A stretch of 64,000 nucleotides of DNA, taken from NCBI GenBank assembly GCA_018105865.1, contig CM030842.1:14398867-14462866 (forward strand), read 5' to 3'. Of this stretch, positions 1 to 11,714 are shown one piece after another. The first letter of the stretch is position 1, and every line of letters starts with the position of its first letter. The DNA comes from Metaphire vulgaris (lineage: Eukaryota; Annelida; Clitellata; Crassiclitellata; Megascolecidae). Under the pieces are notes generated by a model. It was not told where the DNA came from. It was given only the letters and a program-made list of their open reading frames with translations, and did no database searches. A program made the position numbers and the translations under genes.

Positions 1-560
1 GTTTTAATCCCCAAAACCCGCACAACTACTGTATATTAATTAACCTGCAATAAAAAATAATTGATATGACAGCCAAGAGGGTTTAACCCCAAACCCTCCC
101 CTTGGCTACACCACTGATATCGATAATATCTTTCGAAGCAGTTAAAGCCATGTCAAAACTAATGACTAAGCTAATATAAGCTAAAACAAAGAACAACATT
201 GCATGGTAACATTATATATTATAATAAAATAAGCGCAGAACAAGTTCAACAAACCAGTCAAAATTTGACCAACGCTAAACTGTATAGGGGTATCCAGTGT
301 TTACCAACAAAGTCCGGTTGCTCCGCCCACTGGTGGTCAGAAACCATAGAAACCATTGTCGTCTATTAATAGACGCCAATGGCAGAAGCAGATTTCTTGC
401 TGGTGGGCATAGATCAGTGACCATAGAGATTGTTCTGGATACTCCTATTAGCAATTAATTAATTATCAAGGGTGGTGTCATTACCGTTAAGATGCAAAGA
501 CCATTACTGACCGCACCGGCAAACTTAAAATTCGATCGGTCGTGGATCAGGATTCAAGAC

Positions 561-788
561 GGACAAATTGTAACGAACAAAATGTCACGAGGACAAATTT
601 AATGTCAGCGGACAAAATTATTATTTTGCCGTTAGAAGAAAGCGGCTTCGTCGTATTAATTAAAGTTTTAGCTTCGAAAATTGCAGTATTTAAATAATGC
701 GCGTTTGGAAATGCGTAACATTTTCGCGCAATTTCGTCCGTTACATTTTGTCCGTTTGACATTTTTCTCCGCGGACCTTTGTCCGGCC
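561..788. mobile_element. Inverted-repeat element, GGACAAAATGTCA family
   Basis: The left end carries GGACAAATTGTAACG and further GGACAAA units, and the right end carries the complement (TTTTGTCC, CCTTTGTCCGGCC). The same motif builds the shorter elements at 26217-26322 and 55123-55230, which keep 8-bp target duplications, so this is read as a longer, diverged relative. No duplication was recognised here. The flanking 1-560 shows no gene that I can recognise. Confidence 0.55.
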
Positions 789-990
789 ACGACGTGTGCG
801 TGTGCGTGTGCGTGTGCGTGTGTGTTTGACATAGTTGTTCGGCAGTTCGGGCAGTATATAGGCTAAGGCCTAAAGTGAAACTCGGCATTTGTTTGATGTC
901 GAAGTCTTGAATGCCCTGCAGCACGGCGAATTAACGAACGCGAGAAACCTCAGCGGCTAAGCAGCGAAATCCAAGAATTCCTCTGGCATT

Positions 991-1124
991 CGAAGAAGAA
1001 GAAGAAGAAGAAGAAAAAAAAGAGGAGGAGGAGGAGGAGGAGGAGGAGAAAAGAAGAAGAAGAAGAAGAAGAGAAAGAAGAAAAATAAAGAAAAAATAAA
1101 GAAGAAGAAGAAGAAGAAGAAGAA

Positions 1125-1212
<88 letters not shown>

Positions 1213-1307
1213 GTGATGATGAATAAGAAGAAGAAGAAGAAAGAAGAGGAAGAAGAAGAAAGATGATGATGATGAATAAGAAAAAATAAGATGAAGAAGA
1301 AGAAGAA

Positions 1308-1394
<87 letters not shown>

Positions 1395-1466
1395 GAAGAA
1401 GAAGAAGAAGAAGAAGAAGAAGAAGAAGAAGAAGAAGAAGAAGAAGAAGAAGAAGAAGAAGAAGCA
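991..1466. repeat. Compound AAG/AGG/GAT microsatellite
   Basis: About 475 bp of alternating (GAA)n, (GAG)n and (GAT)n tracts; the two GAT blocks exceed 25 units each and the last GAA block about 24 units. Long open frames across it (poly-His, poly-Ser, poly-Leu, poly-Met, poly-Lys) are translation artefacts of the repeat. Confidence 0.97.
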
Positions 1467-1684
1467 GAAGCGGCGTTAGTAGTGTTACAGTGAGCTGGAT
1501 CGAGCAAGCAAAGCAACGGGACACTGTTAGTGTCCATTTACTAGCAGTTGGCTATTCGTCTTCGGCTTATTAAGGCTTCGGCGTTGCCTTCGTTGCCTTG
1601 AGGCGATTCTGAATTGTAAGATGTCTGGCGACGTCAGACTTAATCATAATTTCATGTGTTCTCGAAATGTTAACAAGCGTTTTC

Positions 1685-1688
<4 letters not shown>

Positions 1689-1738
<50 letters not shown>

Positions 1739-1837
1739 CTCCCTCTCTATCTCTGTCACTGTCTACTTCTGTCTATGTCTGTCTACCTCTGTCTATGTCT
1801 GTCTGTCTGTCTGCCTCTCTCTCTCTCTCTCTCTTTC

Positions 1838-1891
<54 letters not shown>

Positions 1892-1893
1892 CT
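1689..1893. repeat. (TC)n, (TA)n and (TG)n microsatellites
   Basis: A (TC) tract of about 50 bp, degenerate TCTG units, then a short (TA)n running into (TG)n. Confidence 0.95.
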
Positions 1894-2239
1894 GTTTTTG
1901 TCTATAGACACGTCCGTATCAAATAGGCTTTACGCGCACCGCACTTAACTAAACAAGTGAGTAAAATCTCTAGAATTCATATTGCGCTTTCGGGGGGTCG
2001 TATCAGCTGCTTCTTCTAGTATTCGGCGCTTAAACTTACACGGTGTTTTTTCCACCACAATAATATTGCGTTCGACATGTCCGCCTTTGGAGCTGCTTGA
2101 GTGATAGCACCGATGGTCCGATACCCTGTTAGGTCGGCGGTCGATTTTCGCGCCGCTGTTGCTACAGGTGTTTCCGCGTTTGCTGTGTCGCCATTCCGAA
2201 TTATCTATCGGCTGACTGGGGTCGATTATGCTTTTATCG

Positions 2240-2240
<1 letters not shown>

Positions 2241-2280
<40 letters not shown>
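2241..2280. repeat. (CTG)13 trinucleotide repeat
   Basis: Thirteen uninterrupted CTG units in moderately GC-rich unique-looking sequence. It is open in several frames (poly-Cys and poly-Leu forward, poly-Ala reverse), but none of the flanking translations resembles a protein family, so no gene is called. Confidence 0.97.
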
Positions 2281-2281
<1 letters not shown>

Positions 2282-2408
2282 CACCAGGCGCAACAACCGA
2301 AGTGGTCGGCGTTGCTATAAATATCGACCATACATACGGCCGTGGGACTTTAGACGTATCTACACAATTCTACAGTGACCGAACTGTAACACACACACAC
2401 AGAGTGGC

Positions 2409-2702
<294 letters not shown>

Positions 2703-2963
2703 AAAACACTGCTTTTTCGCATTCCTACAACAAATGTTTAAAGAATTCTTTTGCTTTTGACGCTTGTCTACGTCTGTCTGTCTATGTGTTCAGTGGCGTA
2801 GCCAGGGAAAGGATAAGCGCATTCCCTTGGCCGGTCGACCAAAAATTTGTTATTGAGTATTAGTGTTACTCTGTGAGTGGAGGGGCGCCAAAATCTACTT
2901 TAAGGTAGCAAAAAAGAAAAAAAGAAAAGCAAAATAATGAATATAGTTGTAGGTCTACAGAGG

Positions 2964-2993
2964 GCTGTCTGTCTGTCAGTCTGTCTGTCTATT

Positions 2994-3029
<36 letters not shown>
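2964..3029. repeat. (CTGT)n microsatellite
   Basis: About 15 tetranucleotide units with a few substitutions. From here to 3890 I see no gene, only a short (TC)n at about 3568-3625 and a 37-nt duplicate of sequence found near 2326. Confidence 0.9.
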
Positions 3030-3903
3030 GAGCGGTTGTCTTCTTCCGTTGTCATTTCCACCTCAGATCGTCAATATTATTGTTAGCTATCGTAGTTTTC
3101 CGAAATGAAAAGGCCCCAAGAGTACTTTTAAGCTTAATATTTTATCAGGTGAGCATTAGACGATTGCGTTGAACAGAGAGGCGCAGTGCAATTTAGTGTA
3201 ATTGACATAGTTGTCTCTGAGCGCCTAACAACAAAGCGTGAGAGATGAATGGGGCAGGGGGCCCGAGAGACTATTCCAGAACACACACACACAGGCACAA
3301 AACAGTTGACATTGTCCGTTTCGCAGAATTTGGCGTGAAAAATTAGGTACAGAATTAGCCTATACAGTACAACATGCGCATTTGATGTTGAAATGTGCGA
3401 AATTAAATTTATTTTGGTCCGCTATTCTAATTTCTTGAATGAATTAACGACAGAGACAGAGAAAGATAATGACTTGTAGGGTGATGATGATCCTTGCGTA
3501 TATGAGTCGCTGCGTAGATCTTCTTGCTTGTTCTTTAAGTTTCGCTCTTCTTCAAAGTCATTTTTCTCTCTCTCTCTCTCTCTCTGTCTCTGTCTCTGTA
3601 TCGGACTCTCTCTTTCTCTCTCCCTCCTCTATTACTCTGTTGTACTGTATATACTCGTTGCCAATGTCATACCTGGTGACAAAACAGGACGTGAAACAAC
3701 CCGAGACATGCGTTTCTGAGTTTAAACTTGATCACGAAAATTAGATCGGGTGTTCGAACCTCAGTCGAAATTTCTCGTTTGAATGGTTATGCAACTCTGA
3801 CCTCTTTTCACCTGTGTTTCAACCGTCGACCATACGTACGGCCGTGGGACTTTAGACGTATCTGCTCGCTACTCGTACTATCACGATAAGAAGAGGCGAT
3901 TAC

Positions 3904-4203
3904 CAGTGGCGGTTCCACGTGGGGGATAAGTGGGGATGCATCCCCACCGGACTTTCGGACTTATTATTTTGCCTGTGAGACCTATTTTTGGGTAAAAGTC
4001 TAGTAAAACTAACCGGGGATGACCTTTTTTTGCTTGTCGACCTATTTTTCGGTAAAAGTGTAGTAAAATGAGGGATAAAATTGCCTTTTTCCCAGCCTTT
4101 TTCGGCAAAGGCTTTTTGATTTTTTCATTTTATTTTCATCCCCACCACCAAATTTCCACGAATTTCTTCATCCCCCCACCAAGAAATCCTGGAACCGCCA
4201 CTG
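3904..4203. mobile_element. hAT-type MITE, 300 bp, TSD GCGATTAC
   Basis: Terminal inverted repeats CAGTGGCGGTTCCA / TGGAACCGCCACTG. A perfect 8-bp duplication GCGATTAC lies at 3896-3903 and 4204-4211. Eight-bp duplications and a CAGTG start are the signature of hAT elements. It has no coding capacity, and a GACC-T7-GCTTGTC core lies at about 4020-4038. A truncated relative is at 38844-39010. Confidence 0.93.
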
Positions 4204-4826
4204 GCGATTACTATGACAATTTTCTATAATGCAGAAGGCAACATTTTAAATGCGCGGCGTAAGAAGTGAAAATTGAAACTACTCAAATCAAACGAACCGA
4301 AATCTCACAAATAAAAACCCGTCGTTGACGTGTTACCACTGGAGACTCGTACGACTAACGTCGCTTCGATCTATCCATGACCGTCATCTTAAAACTCGAC
4401 TTTATAATATATCAGTGCTGGCTTCAAACTTCATTTTTCAGCCGCCTCCTCTTCCTCCTCCTCCTCCTCCTCGCCTCTCCCCCTCCCTCCCCCAAGAAAT
4501 GTGTACCTTTGATGTATCGCTACTTAACAGTTCGATCGATAACATTTACTGTCCCTTCGGCTTTCCTAATTTCGACCGTAAATTACAACATTTCAACTCT
4601 GACGCCCAACCAACGCTGCCCGTCGACTATAGGCGAAGAAGCGAGCGTTCGCTTTGATCGATGTGTATCGATTGTTGTTGTTGATTGATTTCCTCCAATT
4701 CATAACATCATAATTCTACAAGAAAGCGCCGGGTCCCACCTAAACTTTTTCTCTCTTCTGTGTGTTTTCTTCTTCTGGCGAGAAAAATCGCTGCAATTTC
4801 TCGTTCAGACTCGTTCGTGAATTATT

Positions 4827-4992
4827 CACTGTAAATGAAAAAGGTGGAATATTCCACTTAGGGGTGGAAATATTCCACCATGGGGTGGAAATGCCCAAAA
4901 TTTACACCCTATCTATGTGAAAGGTGGAACGGAGGTCTTTGATGGTGGAATGTCACCACCCTGGGGTGGATTTTCGTCACTCTAAAGGTAGA
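4827..4992. mobile_element. CACTG-ended element with GGTGGAAT palindromes
   Basis: Starts CACTGTAAATGAAAAAGG and continues with head-to-head GGTGGAA/TTCCACC units. The right end of the array at 10165-10568 is the complement (CCTTTTTCGTTTACAGTG), so the two share a terminus. The CACTG start recalls CACTA/EnSpm-like elements; the superfamily is not certain. Confidence 0.5.
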
Positions 4993-5039
4993 TGCTCACA
5001 GAACCTTCGCACTATTGTATCACATTGTAGCCGCCCCAA

Positions 5040-5354
5040 CTATGACCGCCCCAGCTATACATATATTTACACATACATATATATACACATATATTTGTAT
5101 ATATACAAATATATGTGTATATATATGTATATGTATATATACTGCACATGCACATAAATATATATACGTATATATACATATAAATACATATGCATACATA
5201 AACACACACATATATATATAAATGCATAAATGCATATGAATATATACATATCTATGTATATGTATATATGTATTTATGTTTATACATGTATCTACCTATC
5301 TATGTATGTATATGTACAGTATATACAGTATGTACGCATGCATGAATATTGATG

Positions 5355-5397
<43 letters not shown>

Positions 5398-5695
5398 AAT
5401 ACATATACACACACATATATATATATATATGAATATATATGTATATGTACATCTATACACATATATACGCATATATATGCATATATATGTATATATGCAT
5501 ATATATGTATATATGCATTTAGATGTGTATATCTGTATGTATGTATTGTATAGATGCAGGATTATATATGTAAATGCATGTATTTATTTATGTATATATA
5601 TGTGTATACATGTATATGCATATGTGCACATGTATGTATATATATGTATATATGCATATATATGTGTAAATTTGTAAATATTTGTATATATATGT
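5040..5695. repeat. Extended TA/TATG/TACA-rich low-complexity tract
   Basis: About 650 bp made almost wholly of interleaved TATATG, TACATA and TATA steps, with a (TA)n run near 5358-5394. All open frames in it are repeat artefacts. Confidence 0.95.
5073..5130. repeat. Perfect 58-bp palindrome, no spacer
   Basis: Checked base by base: position 5101 pairs with 5102 and every pair out to 5073/5130 matches, giving two 29-nt arms centred on a TA step. Confidence 0.95.
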
Positions 5696-6646
5696 TATGA
5701 GGTCAAACAATAAACAAATAGTACATTTTATTAATAATAAGATAACTATATATGTTTTTCGTGTTTTTGTTGGGCTTTTTTTGGACTTGTTTTTCAGTAA
5801 TTATTACTTGAGATAACTACCTGCATAGTAACGCTGAGTACTTCCGGTAGTCATTTGAATTTCGAATTGTTAAGTATTAACTGTAAGTCGGCGAAAATTT
5901 TTGTATCTGTTCATCTTCCGGAGAAAACTGGATGGTAACTAATCTTTCACTTGAAATAGATTGAAGATTTGGCAGTTGTTTAGACGGGAGCCCCGCTTTT
6001 AGTAGTCCGTAAAGGTCAACTATAATTACACGGAGACAGCGCGAACTAACAAAAAAATTTATAATGCGCAGTTTAAACATCAAATACGATTATAATAATA
6101 ATTACTATTATGTGTAGTGCAACGCCCCATCCACTTGGTGCTTTGCTTCAAGTCTGAAAAAAGTCAAAATTAATGTTGATTTTTCACCACGTGTAGTACA
6201 GAGCTCAGACATTTGAGGCTAGCTTACTGTGCTCGAGGAAAATTTCTAAAATTTGGCGATTGATTTAATTTCGTGTAACTATTATTCACATTTTCAGAGA
6301 TTATTACTGTATTTGCTGTATAAAAATAATACCATATTGCTTTGCATTGAAACGTTTCCAGATCACAATGATTAGGCTATCGTCTGTCTCTTATAACATC
6401 CTATCCATGTCTTGAAGACAAACAGTTGTTTGGTCCCAGAAGATCTCTTGTTTATACTGGTACGAGAATGCAAGATGTTCTTGATCAATATCCAACTTTG
6501 CTATCCTGAAATCTTGGAAACATTTAATATTCGATCGAAAGCCCTTTTGATTTAGATTGAAAGGTGATTTTCTGCATGTCGCTCTGTTCACTAATAGTGT
6601 GCAATGAATATGATTCAAATTTTGTGTGCGCTTACGATTTTTATAG

Positions 6647-8548
6647 GGTTTGCCTCAATTGTAACATCCTAACCCTCGGAACCTACGACAAGAAACCAAA
6701 GTATGGTGATCTGTCACCTCAGGTATTTACTTTTAGTGATCTGTATGTGTGTACTTTGGTAAAGGCAAAAAGCCAGTTAACAAATGAAAAGAGATCGTTG
6801 TGTAAGCATTTTTTTAAAGTGTGCTTTGCTATCTGACAAGGTGTTCTTGTGAAAGGTAGTGACTTGTTGGAATGTTCATGAAGAAGAAGATGATTGACTT
6901 AACTGCAATTTGGTGTTATAAGTTCTAACCATGTTGTGACGTACGAGTTTTAATATAGCCTCAATGGGGAAAATAGAGAATTTTTATATTTGGATTCCAG
7001 CCTATGTTACAGTCCATCAAGAAAGTTATTGAACTGGATTGTGTGAACTTCAAGCATGACGATTGATCCTATATGTTTTAAAGTGGAGATTTGGTTAAAG
7101 ATGAAGTGGGATTCATCTTCAGGTCGACGTCTAGCAGTTTGTTTTGTCTCGGCACAAAATGGGAATGTCGCTGACTTGTAAAGTTTGGGATGAGATTAAG
7201 AAATGCGGTCAGGTGAGAATGGAAAGCTCTGGATTTAGCTTTTTATGGTGATTTTTCAGTTTATTGTCCTCGAATTTGATGTGCAATTTTAATTTTGTTG
7301 ATTTATTCCTCAGTATCTGGCATCATCATCAGTGTTTCTGTCTCTCGACAGGTCCAGGTATCCAGTTATTCCACTCCGATCGATTGCTTGCTTCTTCTTC
7401 TGGCATGCTGGACATCAAATCAGATGGTGACTTGTTTCTTGTAAATACTAAGCTTTAGAATCAGAAACTTTAAGATATTTGGATAGAAATTTCTGCTGAA
7501 TTTTTTTATGACTTCTACACCACAGCAGATGATACCAACTATAGCGAGAACTCTGGCATTTGAAGCATTTTATAATTAATTTATTGACCAATTGGCTGGC
7601 TAACTGGTTATTTGACTGACTGACTGACTGACTGACTGACTGACTGACTGACTGACTGACTGAAGTGCATTTAAGTGGTTGCTGCAATTTCTTATTGAAG
7701 GCAAATGTTTTTGTTTTAGGATTTTTGTCGTTATGATGACTACAACTGGGATTGGTCGATAAATTACGTTGGTCGATCGTGCACCGAGTCAAAGTTGAAG
7801 GTCATGGTCATGAAATCACCAAGAGTCTATCACATTGGAGAATGGTACGTGCTTTTGCAATCTATCATTTCCAGATATCCATTATCAGTAAAGCATATAT
7901 TGAAATATACTGAAATGGCAAGTTGATGATGTTGATTTTAATAATTTGGCAGGTTTCATAGCCAAGAAATGTTATTTTCAGTGTTGTCCTTTAATCACGA
8001 TTAATGCGCAATCAACACGCTAATCTGTTAATCGCAATTAAAAAATTAATCACATCAGAATTAATCGCTTCACATTTCTCTAAAGAAACTTTTAAAAACA
8101 GCTTGAAAGTGATGTTTGTAGGCCTACTAGTTGCAATTCTAAAAGTCTGTTCTGCAGCTGGTGCATTGTTTATTTCAATTTAATTACTACTTTGGAACCA
8201 TTGTAAATTATTTCTATGATAATTGTCTGCAAATCAAATTGTATAATGTTGTCTTCAAAGAACACTATCACTTTGTTGAAAGCCATTCATAAGTGAATTT
8301 TACTGCATTTTTGTGAATGTAATGTTGCTTAATTTTGCTATCTGTGGTTTAAATTTTGTTTGTGCAGTCGGAAGAAATCTGTACCTGAACACAGCATCTA
8401 CCTATGCATTGCAATGGACACAAAGAATGATGGTCTGTTAGATCCAGCATCCATGGTGTCAGTTTTGATTGACAACCAAGTGCTGACCGACTGCACCGAC
8501 ACATTTGCAGCTGTGGTTGTTTTGTTTGCATGTTATTATGTTTTTTGA
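6647..8548 (+). CDS. MGAT2: MGAT2-like GlcNAc-transferase II, 3' exons
   Basis: Four exons resembling the C-terminal part of alpha-1,6-mannosyl-glycoprotein 2-beta-N-acetylglucosaminyltransferase, a Golgi type II membrane enzyme that adds the second GlcNAc in complex N-glycan synthesis. Exons: 6647-6722 (CNILTLGTY), 7135-7212 (KMGMSLT; the first three bases may be intronic), 7720-7844 (FCRYDDYNWDWS), 8368-8548 (HIGEC spans the last junction; stop TGA at 8546-8548). All have AG acceptors and GT donors (GTATTT, GTGAGA, GTACGT), and phases are compatible (0, 0, 2). The motifs LGTY, HxMGxxL, FCxYDDYNWDW and H-x-G-[DE]-C follow the family order. The N-terminal anchor, the metal-binding acidic motif and the residues between them were not found between 1 and 6640, so the gene is partial here or the exons are too diverged to see. 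The last exon diverges from the family after about 25 codons, and a missed donor is possible. Confidence 0.78.
7614..7662. repeat. (GACT)12 microsatellite
   Basis: Twelve perfect tetranucleotide units inside the intron between the second and third recognised MGAT2-like exons. Confidence 0.97.
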
Positions 8549-8662
8549 CATTCAGTACCCGTCTTCACTTGAAAATACTATGATCTTTTTAGATAGTCAT
8601 GTTGTTGCCACAGAAAAAAGGCGCATAACAACAAGCATACAGAGAAAGATAAACATGCTTGT

Positions 8663-9910
8663 ATGAACAGCAGTCATTATGCTAAACTTGTTAAGTTCAA
8701 TAATGTACACAATTTGTTAGTTTACTATTCAACTGTTGTTGATAATATTAAGCAAAGTCAAAATTATTATGAAAATTTGGATCAGGAATTCAGAGGAAAG
8801 CAATGTTGGATTTGTGGCTCTAATTATCATTTGAGTTTTCGGTGCAAACTTAAAGAAAAAAGGAATGCAGTTACAGTGTATGCATAATGTAAACAAAAAT
8901 TATGTTGATCTTAGCACAAGTGATATACAAGCTGAATCTGATGTGTCAGTACAAGTTACAGTGGTGGCTCCACAGGGGGTCTGGGGGGCCTGTGCCCCTA
9001 TTGAGTGCCTGACCCCCAGTGGCCCTCCCTCTTGGGACCCTATACTTAATACTACATACCTAACAACAAATGGTTGGCCCCCATGATTAGAAGTTACCAC
9101 CCCAACGGCCCCCCACTTGCCAAATCCTGGAGCCGCCACTGGCAAGTTATTGTTGGTTCATCGCGTGATATTGGAATTAAGCGTGTAAAGGACAGTAGAA
9201 TTGTTAATGAACATGTTGTGTCAAAACTTGTTGATGATGTGAAGGAATGTCATGTATCGTTTGGCATTTTGAAAAATGTAAAAGGTACGGATTGTGTGAC
9301 AGTTGAACCTACTGTTGTTAAATCTCAATTAAGGTTGCTTGATGAAGTTGTAATCACTGAATCTGAAATGTGTGAGGAATATTTTGTGATAAAGGTTTTG
9401 GAACATCAAACAAATGATGATGATGTACTTTTGAAACTTGATGTTGATGATGTGAAATATGATGGACTACCTAATATGTTGAATGATGTTGAACATGATA
9501 TGTGTTTTGTGGATCAATTTTATGGAAATGATGAAATTGTAGGTGAAGTAGTGAAATGTTTTGATAGCATTGAATTTGATGTTGTGAGTGAAAATGTGAG
9601 TGAAGATTGGTGTTTGATGATTGAAGTTTATGATGTGGTGAGTAATACAACAAATGATAATGATGCTGATGTTGGTATGAATGATGCTGTCAGTCAGAGA
9701 GCAAAGTATTAGACTTTTAGTTGAGGTGAAACAAATCTGTGGATATGGTGAATTGTTTGTTGGTCACATGTTGATGAAATATGTGAAGTTAAAGGTGATT
9801 TGTTTTGGATTGATGGTCATTTGAATAGCAGACATGTGAGTTGGGATGCTATGTTTAAATGGAGTAAAGGATTTTGTAGAACTGTGCTTGATAGAGAAAA
9901 GATTAAATAA
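8663..9910 (+). pseudogene. Decayed zinc-knuckle (Gag-like) ORF, split by a MITE
   Basis: The first frame (8663-8887) contains a CCHC zinc knuckle, C-x2-C-x4-H-x4-C, at 8804-8845 (CWICGSNYH...C). A +1 shift near the A6 run at 8856-8861 connects it to the frame starting at 8865, which enters a 183-bp hAT MITE at 8959. The frame continues on the far side as an acidic Asp/Val-rich ORF to a stop at 9710, and in the same register, with two further stops, to a TAA at 9908. Removing the MITE and one target copy (191 bp) puts the two sides back in one register. CCHC knuckles are typical of retrotransposon Gag proteins, but no protease, reverse transcriptase or LTR is seen, so the class is unassigned. 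Confidence 0.55.
8959..9141. mobile_element. hAT-type MITE of the CAGTGGCGGCTCC family
   Basis: Termini CAGTGGTGGCTCC / GGAGCCGCCACTG. The duplication is ACAAGTTA (8951-8958) against GCAAGTTA (9142-9149), 7 of 8 identical. Relatives lie at 18255, 19597, 28432, 34614 and 39297, with end fragments at 23205-23256 and 36893-36966. Confidence 0.92.
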
Positions 9911-10164
9911 TTTGTAATGTTGTGGATGTTAATTTGATCTATGGACTGAAATATTAAATTGGTAAATTGGATCTGGCCTGATGATTTGTGGATAATTGTA
10001 ATAAAATGTGATACTGAGAAATGGATTAATGATTATGTTGTATTAATTTGATTATTGGTGGTTATATTATATTTATTATATATTATGTTATATATTTATT
10101 ATTATGTATTATTATATATATTATATATTGTATTAAATATTATATATATATATATATCCTGTAT

Positions 10165-10568
10165 AGTAATGGTGGGGATTTCCACCGTCAAGGGTGTTTT
10201 AAAAAGGATGGAAATGTCCCACCTTAATTTGGGGTGGCAATTTCCACCCTGAGGGTGTTTATATTGGACCACCATAAAAGGTGGAAGTTTCCACCGTCGA
10301 GGGTGTTTTAAAAAGGGTGGAAATGTTCCACCTTCATTTCAGGGTGGCAATTTCCACCCTGAGGGTGTAGATATTGGACCACCATAAAAGGTGGAAATTT
10401 CCACCGTCGAGGGTGTTTTGAAAAGGGTGGAAATTTCCACCGTACAGGGTGTTTTAAAAAGGGTGGAAATGTTCCACCTTCATTTCAGGGTGGCAATTTC
10501 CACCCTGAGGGTGTAGATATTGGACCACCATAAAAGGTGGAAATTTCCACCTTTTTCGTTTACAGTGT
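10165..10568. repeat. Tandem array of GGTGGAAATTTCCACC palindromes
   Basis: About 400 bp of near-identical units of roughly 110-130 bp, each built from GGTGGAAATTTCCACC (a perfect 16-bp palindrome), a GAGGGTGTTTTAAAAAGGGTGG link and a GGACCACCATAAAAGG link. The right end, CCTTTTTCGTTTACAGTG, complements the start of the element at 4827. The preceding 10024-10164 is TATTA-rich low complexity. Confidence 0.85.
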
Positions 10569-10621
10569 TTGGCCTACTACAAAATTAATTGTCTTGTAAT
10601 TTTTTTCTCTCTCGACAGCTC

Positions 10622-10622
<1 letters not shown>

Positions 10623-10680
<58 letters not shown>
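10623..10680. repeat. (GT)n(GA)n microsatellite
   Basis: A short (TG)n directly followed by a (GA)n run. Confidence 0.95.
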
Positions 10681-10682
<2 letters not shown>

Positions 10683-10782
10683 GGGCTATTCCCGGCCGAT
10701 CAATGATCAATGATTATAGACCAACATTGCCTCTGATAATATCATGACTCCAAAAACGGTATATTTCATACGAGGGCAAATG

Positions 10783-10824
10783 TAGAGTAGTAGAAGTAGT
10801 AGTAGTGGTGGTGTGGTGGTGGTG

Positions 10825-10879
<55 letters not shown>

Positions 10880-10907
10880 CAGCAGCAGCAGTAGTAGTAG
10901 TAGTGGC

Positions 10908-10953
<46 letters not shown>

Positions 10954-10992
10954 TCAGCAACAGCAGCAGTTGTAGTAGTAGTAGAAGTAGTA
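10783..10992. repeat. (GTA)n/(GTG)n microsatellite
   Basis: Over 200 bp of GTA units with GTG and GCA interruptions. Poly-Val and poly-Leu open frames across it are artefacts. Confidence 0.96.
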
Positions 10993-11115
10993 CTACATGA
11001 TTGTTAAAGATCATTAAGCCATTAATTAAGTGAAGAATAACGTAAGTAAGCGCGGGATTAGATACGTTCCCCTAAACACAGTATAGGCCCCGATGAACAG
11101 CAGACGACGACTTAC

Positions 11116-11598
11116 ACGAGCAGATGGTAGGAGACGGACTTCCAGTTCTTCGGTCGTTCGAGGAAGTTGTAGGTCTTCGCCTGCAGGCGCCGGTACCGGG
11201 CGTCCCTCCGGTGGGCGCGGAAGTTGATCGGCTTGCCGAGCAGAGACTTTCGCGGCTGGTGACGGGCGTTGGAGAAGGACGAGGCCGAGGCGACGTAGGA
11301 GCGGGTCTCGTTCGGGGCGCAGTTCCTTTCCGTCGTCCGTCCGCCGACGGAGGAGGAGGACCCCGTGGGCGCGACATGGGGTCGGCGGCGGCGGCGGTGT
11401 TTGGACCGATGTCGACCGAGCTGAGACTGACGTATTCGACGCGTCTCGTCGTCGTCGTCGTGGGGTGGCGCCTCGCTGTGGTCGTCGTCGGAACGGAGGA
11501 GGAGGAGGTGGACTGGGTCAGAGGTCGGCGCTCGTCGTTTTCGTCCGCTGTTTTGGCGGCGTTGCAGTCCTCGAGGCGCAACCGGAACCCGACCTCAG
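11116..11598 (-). CDS. KCNQ: KCNQ-type voltage-gated K+ channel, first coding exon (partial)
   Basis: On the minus strand a GC-rich exon ends in a strong donor (GTAAGT, 11115-11110). Just before it lies the cytoplasmic segment that leads into S1 of KCNQ (Kv7) channels: SLLGKPINF, RRDARYRRLQ, then YNFLERPKNWK and the start of S1 (YHLLV), breaking in codon phase 2. KCNQ proteins form tetrameric M-type or cardiac delayed-rectifier channels. Upstream the frame stays open to a TGA at 11598-11596 but holds no Met, so the start must come from another exon or another splice; only about 11116-11340 is securely coding. An overlapping frame (start at 11638, poly-Thr/Pro-rich) is probably a GC-rich shadow. 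Later exons should lie to the left; none was recognised, and the opposite-strand MGAT2-like gene would sit inside the first intron if they lie beyond it. Confidence 0.8.
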
Positions 11599-11714
11599 AC
11601 GATGCGGGACAGGAGGCGCTCTGCTGCTGCTGTGGCATCTACGTCCCGAAGAGCGAATGGAAAGCGGTCAACGCCCCGAATCTTCACTTTTCCTATAATA
11701 CAGTATATCCAGTT

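Noticed and set aside
931..1537. Long ORFs of poly-His, poly-Ser, poly-Leu, poly-Lys and poly-Met
   Set aside because: They are translations of the compound GAA/GAT microsatellite in every frame; no non-repeat domain is attached.
1945..2331. Minus-strand ORF with a poly-Ala run over the CTG repeat
   Set aside because: No family resemblance outside the run, and the forward frames are equally open; nothing marks splice sites or a start context.
6400..6550. Possible further MGAT2 exon (CKMFLINIQLCYPE recalls the QLYP region)
   Set aside because: If true, about 70 conserved residues including the acidic metal-binding motif would have to fit in the next 100 bp, and they are not there.
7614..7662. 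Short regular repeats as a CRISPR-like array
   Set aside because: Perfect tetranucleotide microsatellite with no spacers; the genome is eukaryotic.
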